A DNA stretch of 64,000 nucleotides from Caballeronia insecticola (GTDB lineage: Bacteria > Pseudomonadota > Gammaproteobacteria > Burkholderiales > Burkholderiaceae). The DNA lies in the NCBI RefSeq assembly GCF_000402035.1, contig NC_021294.1:930001-994000 (forward strand), written 5' to 3'. A model generated the notes under the pieces. That model did no database searches. It saw nothing but the letters and a program-made list of their open reading frames with translations, and had not been told where the DNA came from. Shown piece after piece: positions 1 to 7,710 of this stretch. The translations under genes were made by a program, and so were the position numbers. Every line of letters begins with the position of its first letter. The stretch's first letter is position 1.

Positions 1-669
1 GATCGGCGATACGGAAACGAGCGTCGTCAGCAACGGCGCATTGGCGCCCGTCGATACGATGTTCCCCACCGTCAGTTCCGCGCGCGACACGCGGCCCGAC
101 ACCGGCGCAACGATATGCGTATAAGCCAGATTGATCTTCGCGGTTTCGACCGCGGCCTGCGCGGCCTTCAGGTTCGCGACGGCCTCGCGCGCTGCGTTCT
201 GCTTCTCGTCGTAATCGCGCTTGGCGATCGCGTTGTCCGCGAGCAGGCGCTCGGCGCGCGCCGCATCCGTCGACGTATAGCCGTTACGCGCCTGCGCCGC
301 CGCGACCTGCGCCTGCGCGCGGTCCACTTCGGCTTCGTACGGACGCGGATCGATCGTGAAAAGCGGATCGCCCTTCTTCACGAGCTGTCCGTCCTTGAAA
401 TGCACGGCGACGATCGTGCCGGGCACCAGCGGACGGATATCGACGTGATCGACCGCTTCCATCCGGCCCGAATAGCTTTGCCAGTCGGTGATGGTCTTCG
501 AGACGACGCTGGCCACATCGACTTCGGTGGCGGTCGGGCTATGGGCCGCGGCCTGCGCTTGATTCATCGCCGCGTCGCCGTGACCGCGCCATGCGGTATA
601 GCCGCCCGCGCCAGCGATGATCAGCGTCGCGCCTAGCGCGGCGTAGATGCGTTTGCGAGTAAAGAACAT
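1..669 (-). CDS. bpeE: RND efflux periplasmic adaptor subunit (partial, C-terminus off the window)
   Basis: This is the N-terminal 223 residues of an HlyD/MexE-type membrane fusion protein, the periplasmic adaptor that links an RND inner-membrane pump to an outer-membrane channel. Residues about 8-25 are a hydrophobic anchor. They are followed by a linker and the split lipoyl/hairpin domain: VDIRPLVPGTIVAVHFKDGQ, DPRPYEAEVDRAQAQVAAAQ and IVAPVSGRVSRAEL are typical family blocks. The reading frame runs through base 1, so the gene is cut by the window edge. It lies 97 bp downstream of llpE on the same strand, with a LysR gene divergent beyond. That order (llpE, adaptor, with a divergent LysR) is the one known for bpeEF-oprC of B. 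pseudomallei and ceoAB-opcM of B. cenocepacia. The family call is firm; the symbol rests on synteny. Confidence 0.9.
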   Translation of the reverse strand, partial: MFFTRKRIYAALGATLIIAGAGGYTAWRGHGDAAMNQAQAAAHSPTATEVDVASVVSKTITDWQSYSGRMEAVDHVDIRPLVPGTIVAVHFKDGQLVKKGDPLFTIDPRPYEAEVDRAQAQVAAAQARNGYTSTDAARAERLLADNAIAKRDYDEKQNAAREAVANLKAAQAAVETAKINLAYTHIVAPVSGRVSRAELTVGNIVSTGANAPLLTTLVSVSPI

Positions 670-730
670 GATGAAGGCTCCGGTTGCGTTGAGATTGTTG
701 TTGTCTGGTGCGTGGCGGGCGTGCCGTTTC

Positions 731-790
731 TTGCGCTTAAGTTCTTTGCGCTTAAGTTCCTTGCGCTTATTTTTCTTGCGCTTGCTTAGC
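731..790. repeat. 15-bp tandem repeat, four units, across the llpE stop codon
   Basis: Units begin with TTGCG at exactly 731, 746, 761 and 776 (+ strand). The first two units differ by one base and the other two have diverged in their second half. The llpE stop codon (767-769) sits inside the third unit, so the repeat covers the last codons of llpE and the start of the gap before the adaptor gene. Confidence 0.85.
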
Positions 791-1600
791 GCGCCCAAGC
801 CGCTTTCTGAAGAACGTGACCACATCGGCGAGCGCGTCGGGGTGCGCGGCCAGCGCCTGATGCGATGCGTTGCCATGACGCGTGACTTCCGTCGATACGC
901 CCGCCGCGATCAGTTCGCCCGCATATTTCTCCGCTTCGATATGCAGGAGATCGTGCTCGGCGCTCGCGATCAGCGCGGACGGCAGGCCGTGAAGCCGGCG
1001 CGATTCGAGCGGCGCGGCGTACGGATGCAAACGTTGCGACGGATTCGGCAAATACGCCCGATACCACTGCGCGCACTCGCACGCCTCGAAATCGGGACAC
1101 AGCACTTTGCGTTCGTCGGCGAGGCGCGTCATGCTCGGATCGAGCAGCGGCGCGAGCAAGGCTTGGGCGGACATGCGAATATCGCCTCGATCGCGTGCGA
1201 TAGCCGCCACGCAAGTCGCGAGATTGCCGCCCGCATCGTGCCCCGCAATACCGATTCGCAAAGGGTCAGCACGCTGCGCACGAGCATGCGCGACGGCCCA
1301 TTGCGCGGCGCGATAGCCGTCTTCGGGCGCGGTTGGAAACGGAAACGCGGGCGCGAGCGAATAGCCGACGGACACCACCCACGCAGGCGTATCGCGGGCG
1401 ATGGTCGCGGCGGCGATGTCTGCATCGTCAAGTCCGCCGCCGACAAAGCCGCCGCCGTGAAAGTACAGAACAATGGGCAGGATCGTGCCGTCCGACGCGG
1501 GACGGTAGCTGCGCAGCGTGATGGGCTGCGCGTGTCCCGTGATGCGCACGTCTTCGATGCACAGACGCGGGCTCGACTCCAGATCCAACAGTGATGCCAT
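767..1600 (-). CDS. llpE: LlpE-like alpha/beta hydrolase (HSL/esterase family IV fold), nucleophile replaced
   Basis: A 277-residue protein of the hormone-sensitive-lipase group. It has the oxyanion-hole HGGG at residues 48-51, and Asp217 and His247 fit the acid and base of the triad. The nucleophile elbow reads G-H-D-A-G-G at 120-125, where the family has G-D-S-A-G-G. The serine position is Asp122, and its codon (1237-1235) is plainly GAT. The protein is therefore probably not a normal serine esterase. It is the first gene of the efflux operon, upstream of the RND adaptor, as llpE is in Burkholderia bpeEF/ceoAB loci. Its role there is unknown; a structural, binding or regulatory function is possible. 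The fold is certain and the activity is not. Confidence 0.85.
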   Translation of the reverse strand: MASLLDLESSPRLCIEDVRITGHAQPITLRSYRPASDGTILPIVLYFHGGGFVGGGLDDADIAAATIARDTPAWVVSVGYSLAPAFPFPTAPEDGYRAAQWAVAHARAQRADPLRIGIAGHDAGGNLATCVAAIARDRGDIRMSAQALLAPLLDPSMTRLADERKVLCPDFEACECAQWYRAYLPNPSQRLHPYAAPLESRRLHGLPSALIASAEHDLLHIEAEKYAGELIAAGVSTEVTRHGNASHQALAAHPDALADVVTFFRKRLGRAKQAQEK

Positions 1601-1712
1601 GGTTATTTCCGGTGCGGGGCCGATGCTGCAAGGCCGACACGCATGAGTTGCAATGGTGCGAATTCTGGAGTCCGCGCCTTTTTTAATAAATGCCTATAAT
1701 CCGGCAACACAA

Positions 1713-1727
1713 TTCGGTCGCACCGAA
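1713..1727. promoter_or_regulatory. Putative LysR operator between llpE and bpeT
   Basis: A perfect inverted repeat, TTCGGT-CGC-ACCGAA, contains the T-N11-A pattern (T1714, A1726) expected of LysR-type sites. It lies in the 218-bp divergent gap. A TATAAT lies just left of it at 1695-1700. On the minus strand a TTGTGT/TATTAA pair reading toward llpE starts right beside it. BpeT/CeoR is the obvious candidate binder. Confidence 0.55.
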
Positions 1728-1818
1728 CAATCGTGGTTATCCCTTGCGATTGTTTTATCGGCCACTCTTTAGCGTGCGCTTAATTCCAGGAGCCGCTAAG
1801 TAAAGAAGGTGAGAGAAC

Positions 1819-2829
1819 ATGGATCGGCTACAAGCAATGCAGGTCTTCACCCGCGTCGTCGACACCAACAGCTTTTCCCGCGCAGCGGATACGCTCAATC
1901 TGCCGCGCGCGTCAGTCACGACGATCATTCAAAACCTCGAGGCGCATCTCAACGTGCGTCTGCTTCAGCGCACGACGCGACGACTCAATCTCACGCCCGA
2001 CGGCGCCGCGTATTACGAGCGCTGCGTGCGCATTCTCGCGGACATCGAAGAAGCGGAAGGCTCGTTCTCGAACAACGGCAAGGGGCCGCATGGCAAGCTG
2101 CGTGTCGATATGCCGGGCGCGATCGGGCGGCTCATCGTGATGCCGCAGCTCTGCGATTTCCATACGCGCTATCCGGAAATCGAACTGATGATGGGCTTCG
2201 GCGACAAGCCGGTCGACCTGATTCAGGAAGGCGTCGATTGCGTGATTCGCGTGGGCACCTTGCAGGATTCGAGTCTCGTCGCGCGGCGCATTGGCGTATT
2301 TCAGGGCGTGACGGTCGCGGCTCCGCAATATCTCGAACGCAACGGCACGCCGAAAACGATCGAAGATTTGCAGAATCACACGGCGGTGAATTATTTTTCG
2401 AGCCGCACGGGCCGCATCATGGACATGGACTTCGTCGTCGACGACGAGACCATCGAAGTGAAGATGCGCGGCATGATCGCCGTCAACGATGCCGAAGCGT
2501 ATCTGAGCTGCGGCCTCAAGGGCGTCGGCATCATTCAGGTGCCGCGTTTCATGGCGTTGCCGCATCTGCGCGCGGGCGAACTCGTTGAAGTGCTGCCGCA
2601 ATGGAATCCGCTGCCGATGCCTATTTCCGCGGTGTATCCGCACAACCGGCATCTGTCGCCGAAGGTGCGCGTGTTCGTCGACTGGGCTGCAGAGTTGTTC
2701 GAACGCTGCCCGCTTCTGCAAGGCCAGAAGGACGCGGAAGAACGCTGCCTGCCGACCAGCACGCCGGCGCCTGTTATCGTGCGTCACGGCACGCCGGAAG
2801 TCGCGGGCACCGAGGATGTAGTTGCATAG
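1819..2829 (+). CDS. bpeT: LysR-family regulator of the divergent RND efflux operon
   Basis: A 336-residue LTTR. The N-terminal winged helix-turn-helix spans residues 1-60 (SFSRAADTLNLPRASVTTII is the recognition region), followed by a linker helix and a LysR substrate-binding domain to about residue 295. The C-terminal tail is longer than usual, roughly 40 residues. The start has a good ribosome site (GAAGGTGAGAG). The gene is divergent from llpE and the RND adaptor, as bpeT (B. pseudomallei) and ceoR (B. cenocepacia) are, where the regulator activates the pump in response to drugs or phenolics. The regulatory target here is inferred from position and from the inverted repeat at 1713-1727. 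Confidence 0.85.
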   Translation: MDRLQAMQVFTRVVDTNSFSRAADTLNLPRASVTTIIQNLEAHLNVRLLQRTTRRLNLTPDGAAYYERCVRILADIEEAEGSFSNNGKGPHGKLRVDMPGAIGRLIVMPQLCDFHTRYPEIELMMGFGDKPVDLIQEGVDCVIRVGTLQDSSLVARRIGVFQGVTVAAPQYLERNGTPKTIEDLQNHTAVNYFSSRTGRIMDMDFVVDDETIEVKMRGMIAVNDAEAYLSCGLKGVGIIQVPRFMALPHLRAGELVEVLPQWNPLPMPISAVYPHNRHLSPKVRVFVDWAAELFERCPLLQGQKDAEERCLPTSTPAPVIVRHGTPEVAGTEDVVA

Positions 2830-2897
2830 CGAATCATCGGCGGGACGCGGCATCGCACGGTCGTCAATCAACGACAACGCAATAACAACGAATAAAA

Positions 2898-3428
2898 ATG
2901 AGCGACAACATCACCGTGCGCCGCGTCGGCGCGAACGAGGCTACGGAATACATCGCGGCGCTGGCGGACGTGCTCATCGATTGCGTAGAAGGCGGCGCGT
3001 CGGTGAGCTTCATGCTGCCCATCTCGCGCGAAACGGCCGTCGATTTCTGGACACGTATTGCGCTTAGCGTCGCGCGTAACGAACGCGTGCTGCTTGTCGC
3101 TGAAGACGATGAAGGACATGTACTCGGTACGGTGCAGGTTGTCATCGATCAGCCGGAGAACCAGCCGCATCGCGCCGATATCGCGAAGATGCTGGTCGTG
3201 CGCCGTGCACGACGCCGGGGCATCGCACAACGCCTGATAGCCGCCGCCGACGATGCCGCGCGTGCCGCAGGCAAGTCCGTGCTCGTGCTCGACACCGTGA
3301 CCGGCGGCGACGCCGAGCGACTCTACGAACGCGCGGGGTGGCAACGCGTGGGCGTCGTGCCGAACTATGCGTTGAAGCCCGACGGCACGCTCTGCGCGAC
3401 GACTTTCTTTCACAAGCAACTCGCTTGA
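2898..3428 (+). CDS. GNAT-family N-acetyltransferase
   Basis: A 176-residue Gcn5-related acetyltransferase that moves an acetyl group from acetyl-CoA to an unidentified amine. The acetyl-CoA pyrophosphate loop is visible as RRARRRGIAQRLI near residues 102-114, preceded by the beta-4 strand IAKMLVV. The C-terminal GGDAERLYERAGWQRVG block is the usual alpha-4/beta-6 region. The start follows the bpeT stop by 68 bp, and a perfect hairpin with a T-rich tail follows the stop, so it is probably a single-gene unit. The substrate cannot be told from sequence. Confidence 0.88.
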   Translation: MSDNITVRRVGANEATEYIAALADVLIDCVEGGASVSFMLPISRETAVDFWTRIALSVARNERVLLVAEDDEGHVLGTVQVVIDQPENQPHRADIAKMLVVRRARRRGIAQRLIAAADDAARAAGKSVLVLDTVTGGDAERLYERAGWQRVGVVPNYALKPDGTLCATTFFHKQLA

Positions 3429-3446
3429 AGATCGCGCTAATTGCGG

Positions 3447-3475
3447 GCCTATCGCTTCGATAGGCACTTTCTTTT
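3447..3475 (+). terminator. Rho-independent terminator after the GNAT gene
   Basis: Perfect 8-bp stem GCCTATCG / CGATAGGC with a 3-nt loop (3447-3465), followed by ACTTTCTTTTC. Confidence 0.75.
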
Positions 3476-3664
3476 CACAGCGCAAACGTCCGCCTGCCAA
3501 GCCTCCGCGCGATTATTCGCCGAAATCGATAAATCTATTCGCTGATATGGCATTTATCCGCCCGTAGCGCCCGACTACATTCGACCCTATCGCAGCGTGC
3601 ATCAACCGCAGATTGCAATCCGCATTTGCCCGCACGCAGCTTCGGAAAGAAGGAGTCGCACAGC

Positions 3665-4036
3665 ATGAAACAGCTCGTCACGGGGTTTTCTCTCGCAGCC
3701 ATCTCCGCCGTTGTCACAACTACGGCATTCGCGGAGAGCGGACAAGGCATCGGCCACGCCGGCACGTATCAAACGTCGGCGCAAGCACAGGAAAGTTCGA
3801 GCAGCACGCCGAAGACTCGCGCTCAGGTACGCGCCGAACTCGCCGCCGCTTTTTCGAACGGCTCGCTGCCCGCGCTGAATCGCAACACGTATCCGGAACG
3901 CAGCATGTGGGGCGATGCGATCGCCGCGCAAAGCGAGCAACGCACACGTGATGCGGCGCAAGCGGAAGCGCGTAATCGCGAGATCGTCGAGTATGCCAAC
4001 GGCTCCGCGACACAAGGCAACGTGACGGCGCGTTGA
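3665..4036 (+). CDS. DUF4148 domain small exported protein
   Basis: A 123-residue protein with a clear Sec signal peptide (K-Q then a hydrophobic stretch, cleavage near TTTAFA/ESGQ at residue 23). The short TRAQVRAEL block that defines DUF4148, common in Burkholderiales, follows near residue 50. The rest is polar and likely disordered. The start is set by GAAGGAG at about 3647-3653; a longer in-frame ORF from 3626 lacks a ribosome site and would bury the signal peptide. Function of the family is unknown. A 49-codon ORF follows 30 bp downstream and shares its terminator. Confidence 0.85.
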   Translation: MKQLVTGFSLAAISAVVTTTAFAESGQGIGHAGTYQTSAQAQESSSSTPKTRAQVRAELAAAFSNGSLPALNRNTYPERSMWGDAIAAQSEQRTRDAAQAEARNREIVEYANGSATQGNVTAR

Positions 4037-4066
4037 GCGCCGTCAGCAAGGAATCAAGAGGTCATC

Positions 4067-4216
4067 ATGTTCGAAAACACTTCCCTCGATCAGTTCTCCG
4101 CTCTGGACGTTTTCCCGTCGGTTACGCCGGTGTGGCGTCCCTTCGTTCAGCACGCAACGCATGAGCCCGCGGTCTCGCACGAGACGCAGCAAGGCAGCGG
4201 CGATTGCGCGCAGTGA
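4067..4216 (+). CDS. Small hypothetical ORF, 49 residues
   Basis: The ORF begins MFENTSLDQFSALDVF and ends GSGDCAQ. It has no signal peptide or membrane segment and I recognise no domain. It follows the DUF4148 gene by 30 bp on the same strand with a weak AAGAG upstream, and a convincing terminator begins 11 bp after its stop. That position between a gene and its terminator is the main reason to think it is translated. Confidence 0.45.
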   Translation: MFENTSLDQFSALDVFPSVTPVWRPFVQHATHEPAVSHETQQGSGDCAQ

Positions 4217-4226
4217 GCGTGAACTG

Positions 4227-4258
4227 AAAGGCGCGGACAGACGTCTGCGCCTTTTCTC
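4227..4258 (+). terminator. Rho-independent terminator
   Basis: Stem AAAGGCGC (4227-4234) pairs with GCGCCTTT, ending in TTTTCTCTC. The loop carries the palindrome AGACGTCT. It ends the DUF4148 unit. The reverse strand lacks a good T-run, so it probably does not serve nrdJ. Confidence 0.7.
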
Positions 4259-4270
4259 TCAACAGCAGTT

Positions 4271-6793
4271 TTAACCGCACGCGCCAATTTCGCCGCACGC
4301 GGTGCAGAAGTCGCAGCCATCCTTGCGGATCACCGCGTTCGCACCACACGTCGCGCATTTTCGGCCGTGCATTTGAGAAAGACCATGCGGATCGATCTCC
4401 CCTTGCGCGATGCCCTCGGTTACGTCGTCGAGCTCATCGGCTACAGCTACCGAATGCGACGTTCTATCGCCCGGCTTGCGCGCAAGCACGCGCGACGGTA
4501 CCTGGTTGCCTTCTGCATCCAGAAAACCGCGGCGATGAAGAATCTGCTGGATCGCATACGCTAGCGCCGCGACTTCGGAGTCGTGCCAGCGCGGACTGCG
4601 ATGCCCGTCGAGACGTTCGACATCCCCCAGTCTCACCTGACCGCGATCCCACGATACCTTGCGCATATCCTGCAGCGTGCGTGCCGCAAAGCCGCCGCGC
4701 GCAGCGAGTGAAATCGAGCGCATGGTCGCAGTGATCCATTGCTGCGATTCGTCGCGCTGACCCGTCGGGATAAAGAACTCGATGGGCCGTTCGATCGTCA
4801 CGTCCTCTCCCGCGATGCGTCCCGTCACTTCGATGAACGACACCGCGAGATAGAGCGACTTCTTGCCCGCCTGCGTCAGATACTCGACCTTCTCGATGAT
4901 CGCGGGCAACTCGCCCTTCGGCCGATGATCGATTGCGATGCGCAGCGGATCGAGATCGAATTCCGGGTCCGGCGAATCGCTCGGCGTTTCTTCCGGTGTT
5001 ACCGACAACACCGCACCCAGCGTTTCATTGGGCCGATAGGTTGCGAGCCCCTTCAGGCCGCGCCGCCACGCTTCGAAATAGAGATCCTGAAACTTGTCGA
5101 ACGGATAGTCGGCGGGCACGTTCACGGTCTTCGAGATCGACGTGTCGACGAAAGGCTGCACCACCGCCATCATCTCCATGTGATCGTGCGCCGACATGTC
5201 GAGTGCGCTCACGAAGTAATCGGGCAGCGTGTTCACGTCACCGCCCATCTCGCGATACAGCCGGTAAGCATGATCCTCCACCGCGAAGGTTTGACGCGAG
5301 CCGTCCGCCATGCGCTTGGTGCGCTGATATGTCCACGAAAACGCGGGTTCAACGCCGTTCGACGCGTTGTCCGCGAACGCAAGACTCACGGTGCCGGTAG
5401 GCGCGATTGAAAGCAGATGGCTGTTGCGAATGCCGTGCTCGCGTATCGCATTCTTGAGGTCTTCCGGCAGACGCGATGCGAACGTGCCCTCTTCCAGATA
5501 CTGCTTCGCATCGAAGAGGGGGAACGCGCCGCGTTCCTGCGCGAGTTCCACCGATGCCCGATACGCCGCATCGCGCATCGTGCGCGCGATGCGCGTGGCG
5601 AAGTCGCGCCCTTCCTGCGCGTCATAGCGCAGACCGAGCATCACGAGCGTATCGCCGAGACCCGTGAAGCCCACGCCGATGCGGCGCTTCGCCTGCGCCT
5701 CGCGCGCCTGTTCGTCGAGCGGCCAGAGCGTGACGTCGAGCACGTCGTCGAGAAAACGTACTTGCGTGCGCGTGGTTCGCGTGAAGGCGTCCCAGTCGAA
5801 CGAAGGCGCGCCGCCGCGCATCTGCGCGAACGGCGCGTTCACGAAGCGCGTGAGATTCAGCGGACCGAGATTGCAGCAGCCGTATGCGGGCAGCGGCTGC
5901 TCGCCGCACGGATTGGTCGCGCGAATCGCTTCGATGGCGCGCAGGTTGTTGTCGTCGTTCATGCGCGACATGAACACGACGCCCGGCTCCGCGACATCGT
6001 ACGTCGAGCGCATGATCGTGTTCCATACTTCACGTGCGCGCACTTCGCGATACACCCATAGGCCATCCTCACGCTGATGCATGTCCTCGGCCGCGCGTTG
6101 CGCAGGCGAGGGCTCCGCCTTGTGCACGAGTTGCCAGATGGCGTCATCGGCGATGGCTTGCATGAACTCGTCGGTCACCGCGACCGACACGTTGAAATTG
6201 TTCCAGCGCCCTTTCGTATGTTTTGCCGCGATGAATTCGAGCAGGTCCGGATGCGTGCAATCGAGAATGCCCATCTGCGCGCCGCGCCGTGCGCCCGCGC
6301 TTTCGACGGTGCGGCACGATGCATCGAACACATCCATGTAGCTGCATGGGCCGGACGCCGCGGAACCGGTCGAATGCACGCGTGCGCCGCGCGGCCGGAT
6401 CGCGGAAAAGTTATAGCCGACGCCGCCGCCGCGACGCATCGTTTCTGCGGCCTGCAAGAGCGCAACATAGATGCCCGGCAGGCCGTTGCTGTCGACGCCT
6501 TGTATCGCGTCGCCGACGGGCTGAACGAAACAATTGATGAGCGTCGCGTCGAGGCCCGCGCCTGCTGCGCTCATGATGCGCCCCGCACCCAGCGCGCCGC
6601 GCCGGAAGTTGTCGATGAACTCCGCTTCCGTCTTCGCGCGCAGCTCTTTCGGCTCGGCAAGCGCAACGCCGCGCGCCACGCGGCGATAGATATCTTCGAC
6701 GCGCGTCTCATCGCCCTTGGCGTATTTTTCGAGCATCACGTCGATGGAGAACTGCTGCGGTGCAAGAGCGGTGCTGGGATTGTCTTCGGCCAT
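4271..6793 (-). CDS. nrdJ: Adenosylcobalamin-dependent (class II) ribonucleotide reductase
   Basis: An 840-residue single-chain reductase that converts ribonucleotides to deoxyribonucleotides using a cobalamin-derived thiyl radical, independent of oxygen. The radical-site motif N-P-C-G-E is at residues 294-298 (N294, C296, E298). The partner cysteine is C88 (INCFVQP). The second barrel block SIAPTGTVSLAFADNASNG is present. The last 28 residues hold six cysteines (CATC, CDFC, CGEIGAC), a zinc-ribbon/redox tail seen in long NrdJ forms. AGAGGA precedes the start. The gene is monocistronic and divergent from mobB. I find no cobalamin-riboswitch signature in the 186-bp gap, but an 11-bp tandem repeat lies there. 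Confidence 0.96.
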   Translation of the reverse strand: MAEDNPSTALAPQQFSIDVMLEKYAKGDETRVEDIYRRVARGVALAEPKELRAKTEAEFIDNFRRGALGAGRIMSAAGAGLDATLINCFVQPVGDAIQGVDSNGLPGIYVALLQAAETMRRGGGVGYNFSAIRPRGARVHSTGSAASGPCSYMDVFDASCRTVESAGARRGAQMGILDCTHPDLLEFIAAKHTKGRWNNFNVSVAVTDEFMQAIADDAIWQLVHKAEPSPAQRAAEDMHQREDGLWVYREVRAREVWNTIMRSTYDVAEPGVVFMSRMNDDNNLRAIEAIRATNPCGEQPLPAYGCCNLGPLNLTRFVNAPFAQMRGGAPSFDWDAFTRTTRTQVRFLDDVLDVTLWPLDEQAREAQAKRRIGVGFTGLGDTLVMLGLRYDAQEGRDFATRIARTMRDAAYRASVELAQERGAFPLFDAKQYLEEGTFASRLPEDLKNAIREHGIRNSHLLSIAPTGTVSLAFADNASNGVEPAFSWTYQRTKRMADGSRQTFAVEDHAYRLYREMGGDVNTLPDYFVSALDMSAHDHMEMMAVVQPFVDTSISKTVNVPADYPFDKFQDLYFEAWRRGLKGLATYRPNETLGAVLSVTPEETPSDSPDPEFDLDPLRIAIDHRPKGELPAIIEKVEYLTQAGKKSLYLAVSFIEVTGRIAGEDVTIERPIEFFIPTGQRDESQQWITATMRSISLAARGGFAARTLQDMRKVSWDRGQVRLGDVERLDGHRSPRWHDSEVAALAYAIQQILHRRGFLDAEGNQVPSRVLARKPGDRTSHSVAVADELDDVTEGIAQGEIDPHGLSQMHGRKCATCGANAVIRKDGCDFCTACGEIGACG

Positions 6794-6821
6794 GTCGAGT
6801 CCTCTGAATGCTTGGGGCGCG

Positions 6822-6865
6822 GTGCGGGCTTCGTGCGGGTTTCACGCGGGTTTCGTGCGGGTTTC
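6822..6865. repeat. 11-bp tandem repeat x4 in the nrdJ-mobB gap
   Basis: Four units of GTGCGGGTTTC (one with a C, one starting AC) run without interruption, followed by a partial GTGTTTTC. They lie 29-72 bp upstream of the nrdJ start. The 11-bp period is close to one helical turn. Confidence 0.85.
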
Positions 6866-6979
6866 GTGTTTTCGTACGATGCACACGCCCCGAAGGGCAA
6901 TGCCCGACGATAGCGCGATTTCACCCGGCCTGCCATCGAACAGCTAAACTCCGCTGATCATTATCAGCCGATCATTCGC

Positions 6980-7504
6980 ATGAGTTCAGGTCATCCGCCG
7001 CTATTCGGCATCGCGGGCCGTTCGGGCCAAGGCAAGACCACGCTGATCGAGGCGCTGCTGCCGTGGCTGCGTGCGCGCGGACTCACGGTCAACGTCATCA
7101 AGCACAGCCATCATTCGATCGAACTCGAACCGCCGGGCAAGGACAGTGCGCGCTTTCGTCGCGCGGGCGCGGGGGAAGTGCTGATCGCGTCGCCGTATCG
7201 TTACGCGATCGTGCGCGAGTTGCATGGCGAGGAGGAGCCGTCGGTTAGCGAGCTGGCGAAGCGCCTGTCGCACGCGGACCTCGTGATCGTCGAGGGATTC
7301 GCGCGCGAGGCGATGCCGCGTCTCGAAGTGGTGCGGCCGTCAGCCGGTCGCGATCCGCTTTATCAGACCGACGTCGAGATAGTTGCGATTGCAACCAATG
7401 CGCCGGATGCGCTCAAGACCACGCTGCCGGTACTCGCGCTCGACGACATCGCGAGTATCGGCGCGTTCATCTGCGAGCGCATGGGTATCGTGCTGACAAG
7501 CTAA
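6980..7504 (+). CDS. mobB: Molybdopterin-guanine dinucleotide biosynthesis protein B
   Basis: A 174-residue P-loop GTPase that assists attachment of GMP to molybdopterin for bis-MGD enzymes. Walker A is G-R-S-G-Q-G-K-T at residues 13-20. The KHSHH region and the Walker B-like LVIVEGFAREAMPRLEVVR are typical of MobB. Length matches the family (about 170). It is alone here, without mobA or moe genes. Its stop codon overlaps the stop of the convergent DUF2783 gene by four bases (CTAA). Confidence 0.92.
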   Translation: MSSGHPPLFGIAGRSGQGKTTLIEALLPWLRARGLTVNVIKHSHHSIELEPPGKDSARFRRAGAGEVLIASPYRYAIVRELHGEEEPSVSELAKRLSHADLVIVEGFAREAMPRLEVVRPSAGRDPLYQTDVEIVAIATNAPDALKTTLPVLALDDIASIGAFICERMGIVLTS

Positions 7505-7710
7505 GCCGCGACGAGACCGTGACGCGCCATCGTCAGCGCGTCTTTCAGCACATCGCCATCGCCGATGTGATTGGCGAGCAGCAAGATCAGCTTCGCATTG
7601 AGCATCTGGCTTTGCTCGTCGGAGAGTCCGTTGTGCGTGTCGATGAGGCGCTCGTAGAACGCATCGTGGTCCGCGATATTCAGTTCGAGAGTGAGCTTCA
7701 TACGATTCAT
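7501..7710 (-). CDS. DUF2783 domain protein coupled to a flavin monooxygenase
   Basis: A 69-residue acidic helical protein (MNRMKLTLELNIADHDAFYE start) with the DUF2783 pattern of a small protein encoded beside FAD-dependent aromatic hydroxylases. Its ATG overlaps the monooxygenase TGA (ATGA at 7707-7710), which fixes the start and indicates translational coupling. An upstream in-frame extension to 7779 would run far into the monooxygenase gene and has no support. Its role is unknown; it may be a subunit or stabiliser of the hydroxylase. Confidence 0.82.
   Translation of the reverse strand: MNRMKLTLELNIADHDAFYERLIDTHNGLSDEQSQMLNAKLILLLANHIGDGDVLKDALTMARHGLVAA

Noticed and set aside
6794..6979. 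Cobalamin riboswitch upstream of the B12-dependent reductase
   Set aside because: The gap is too short for a full element and no B12-box-like sequence was seen; a covariance-model search would settle it.
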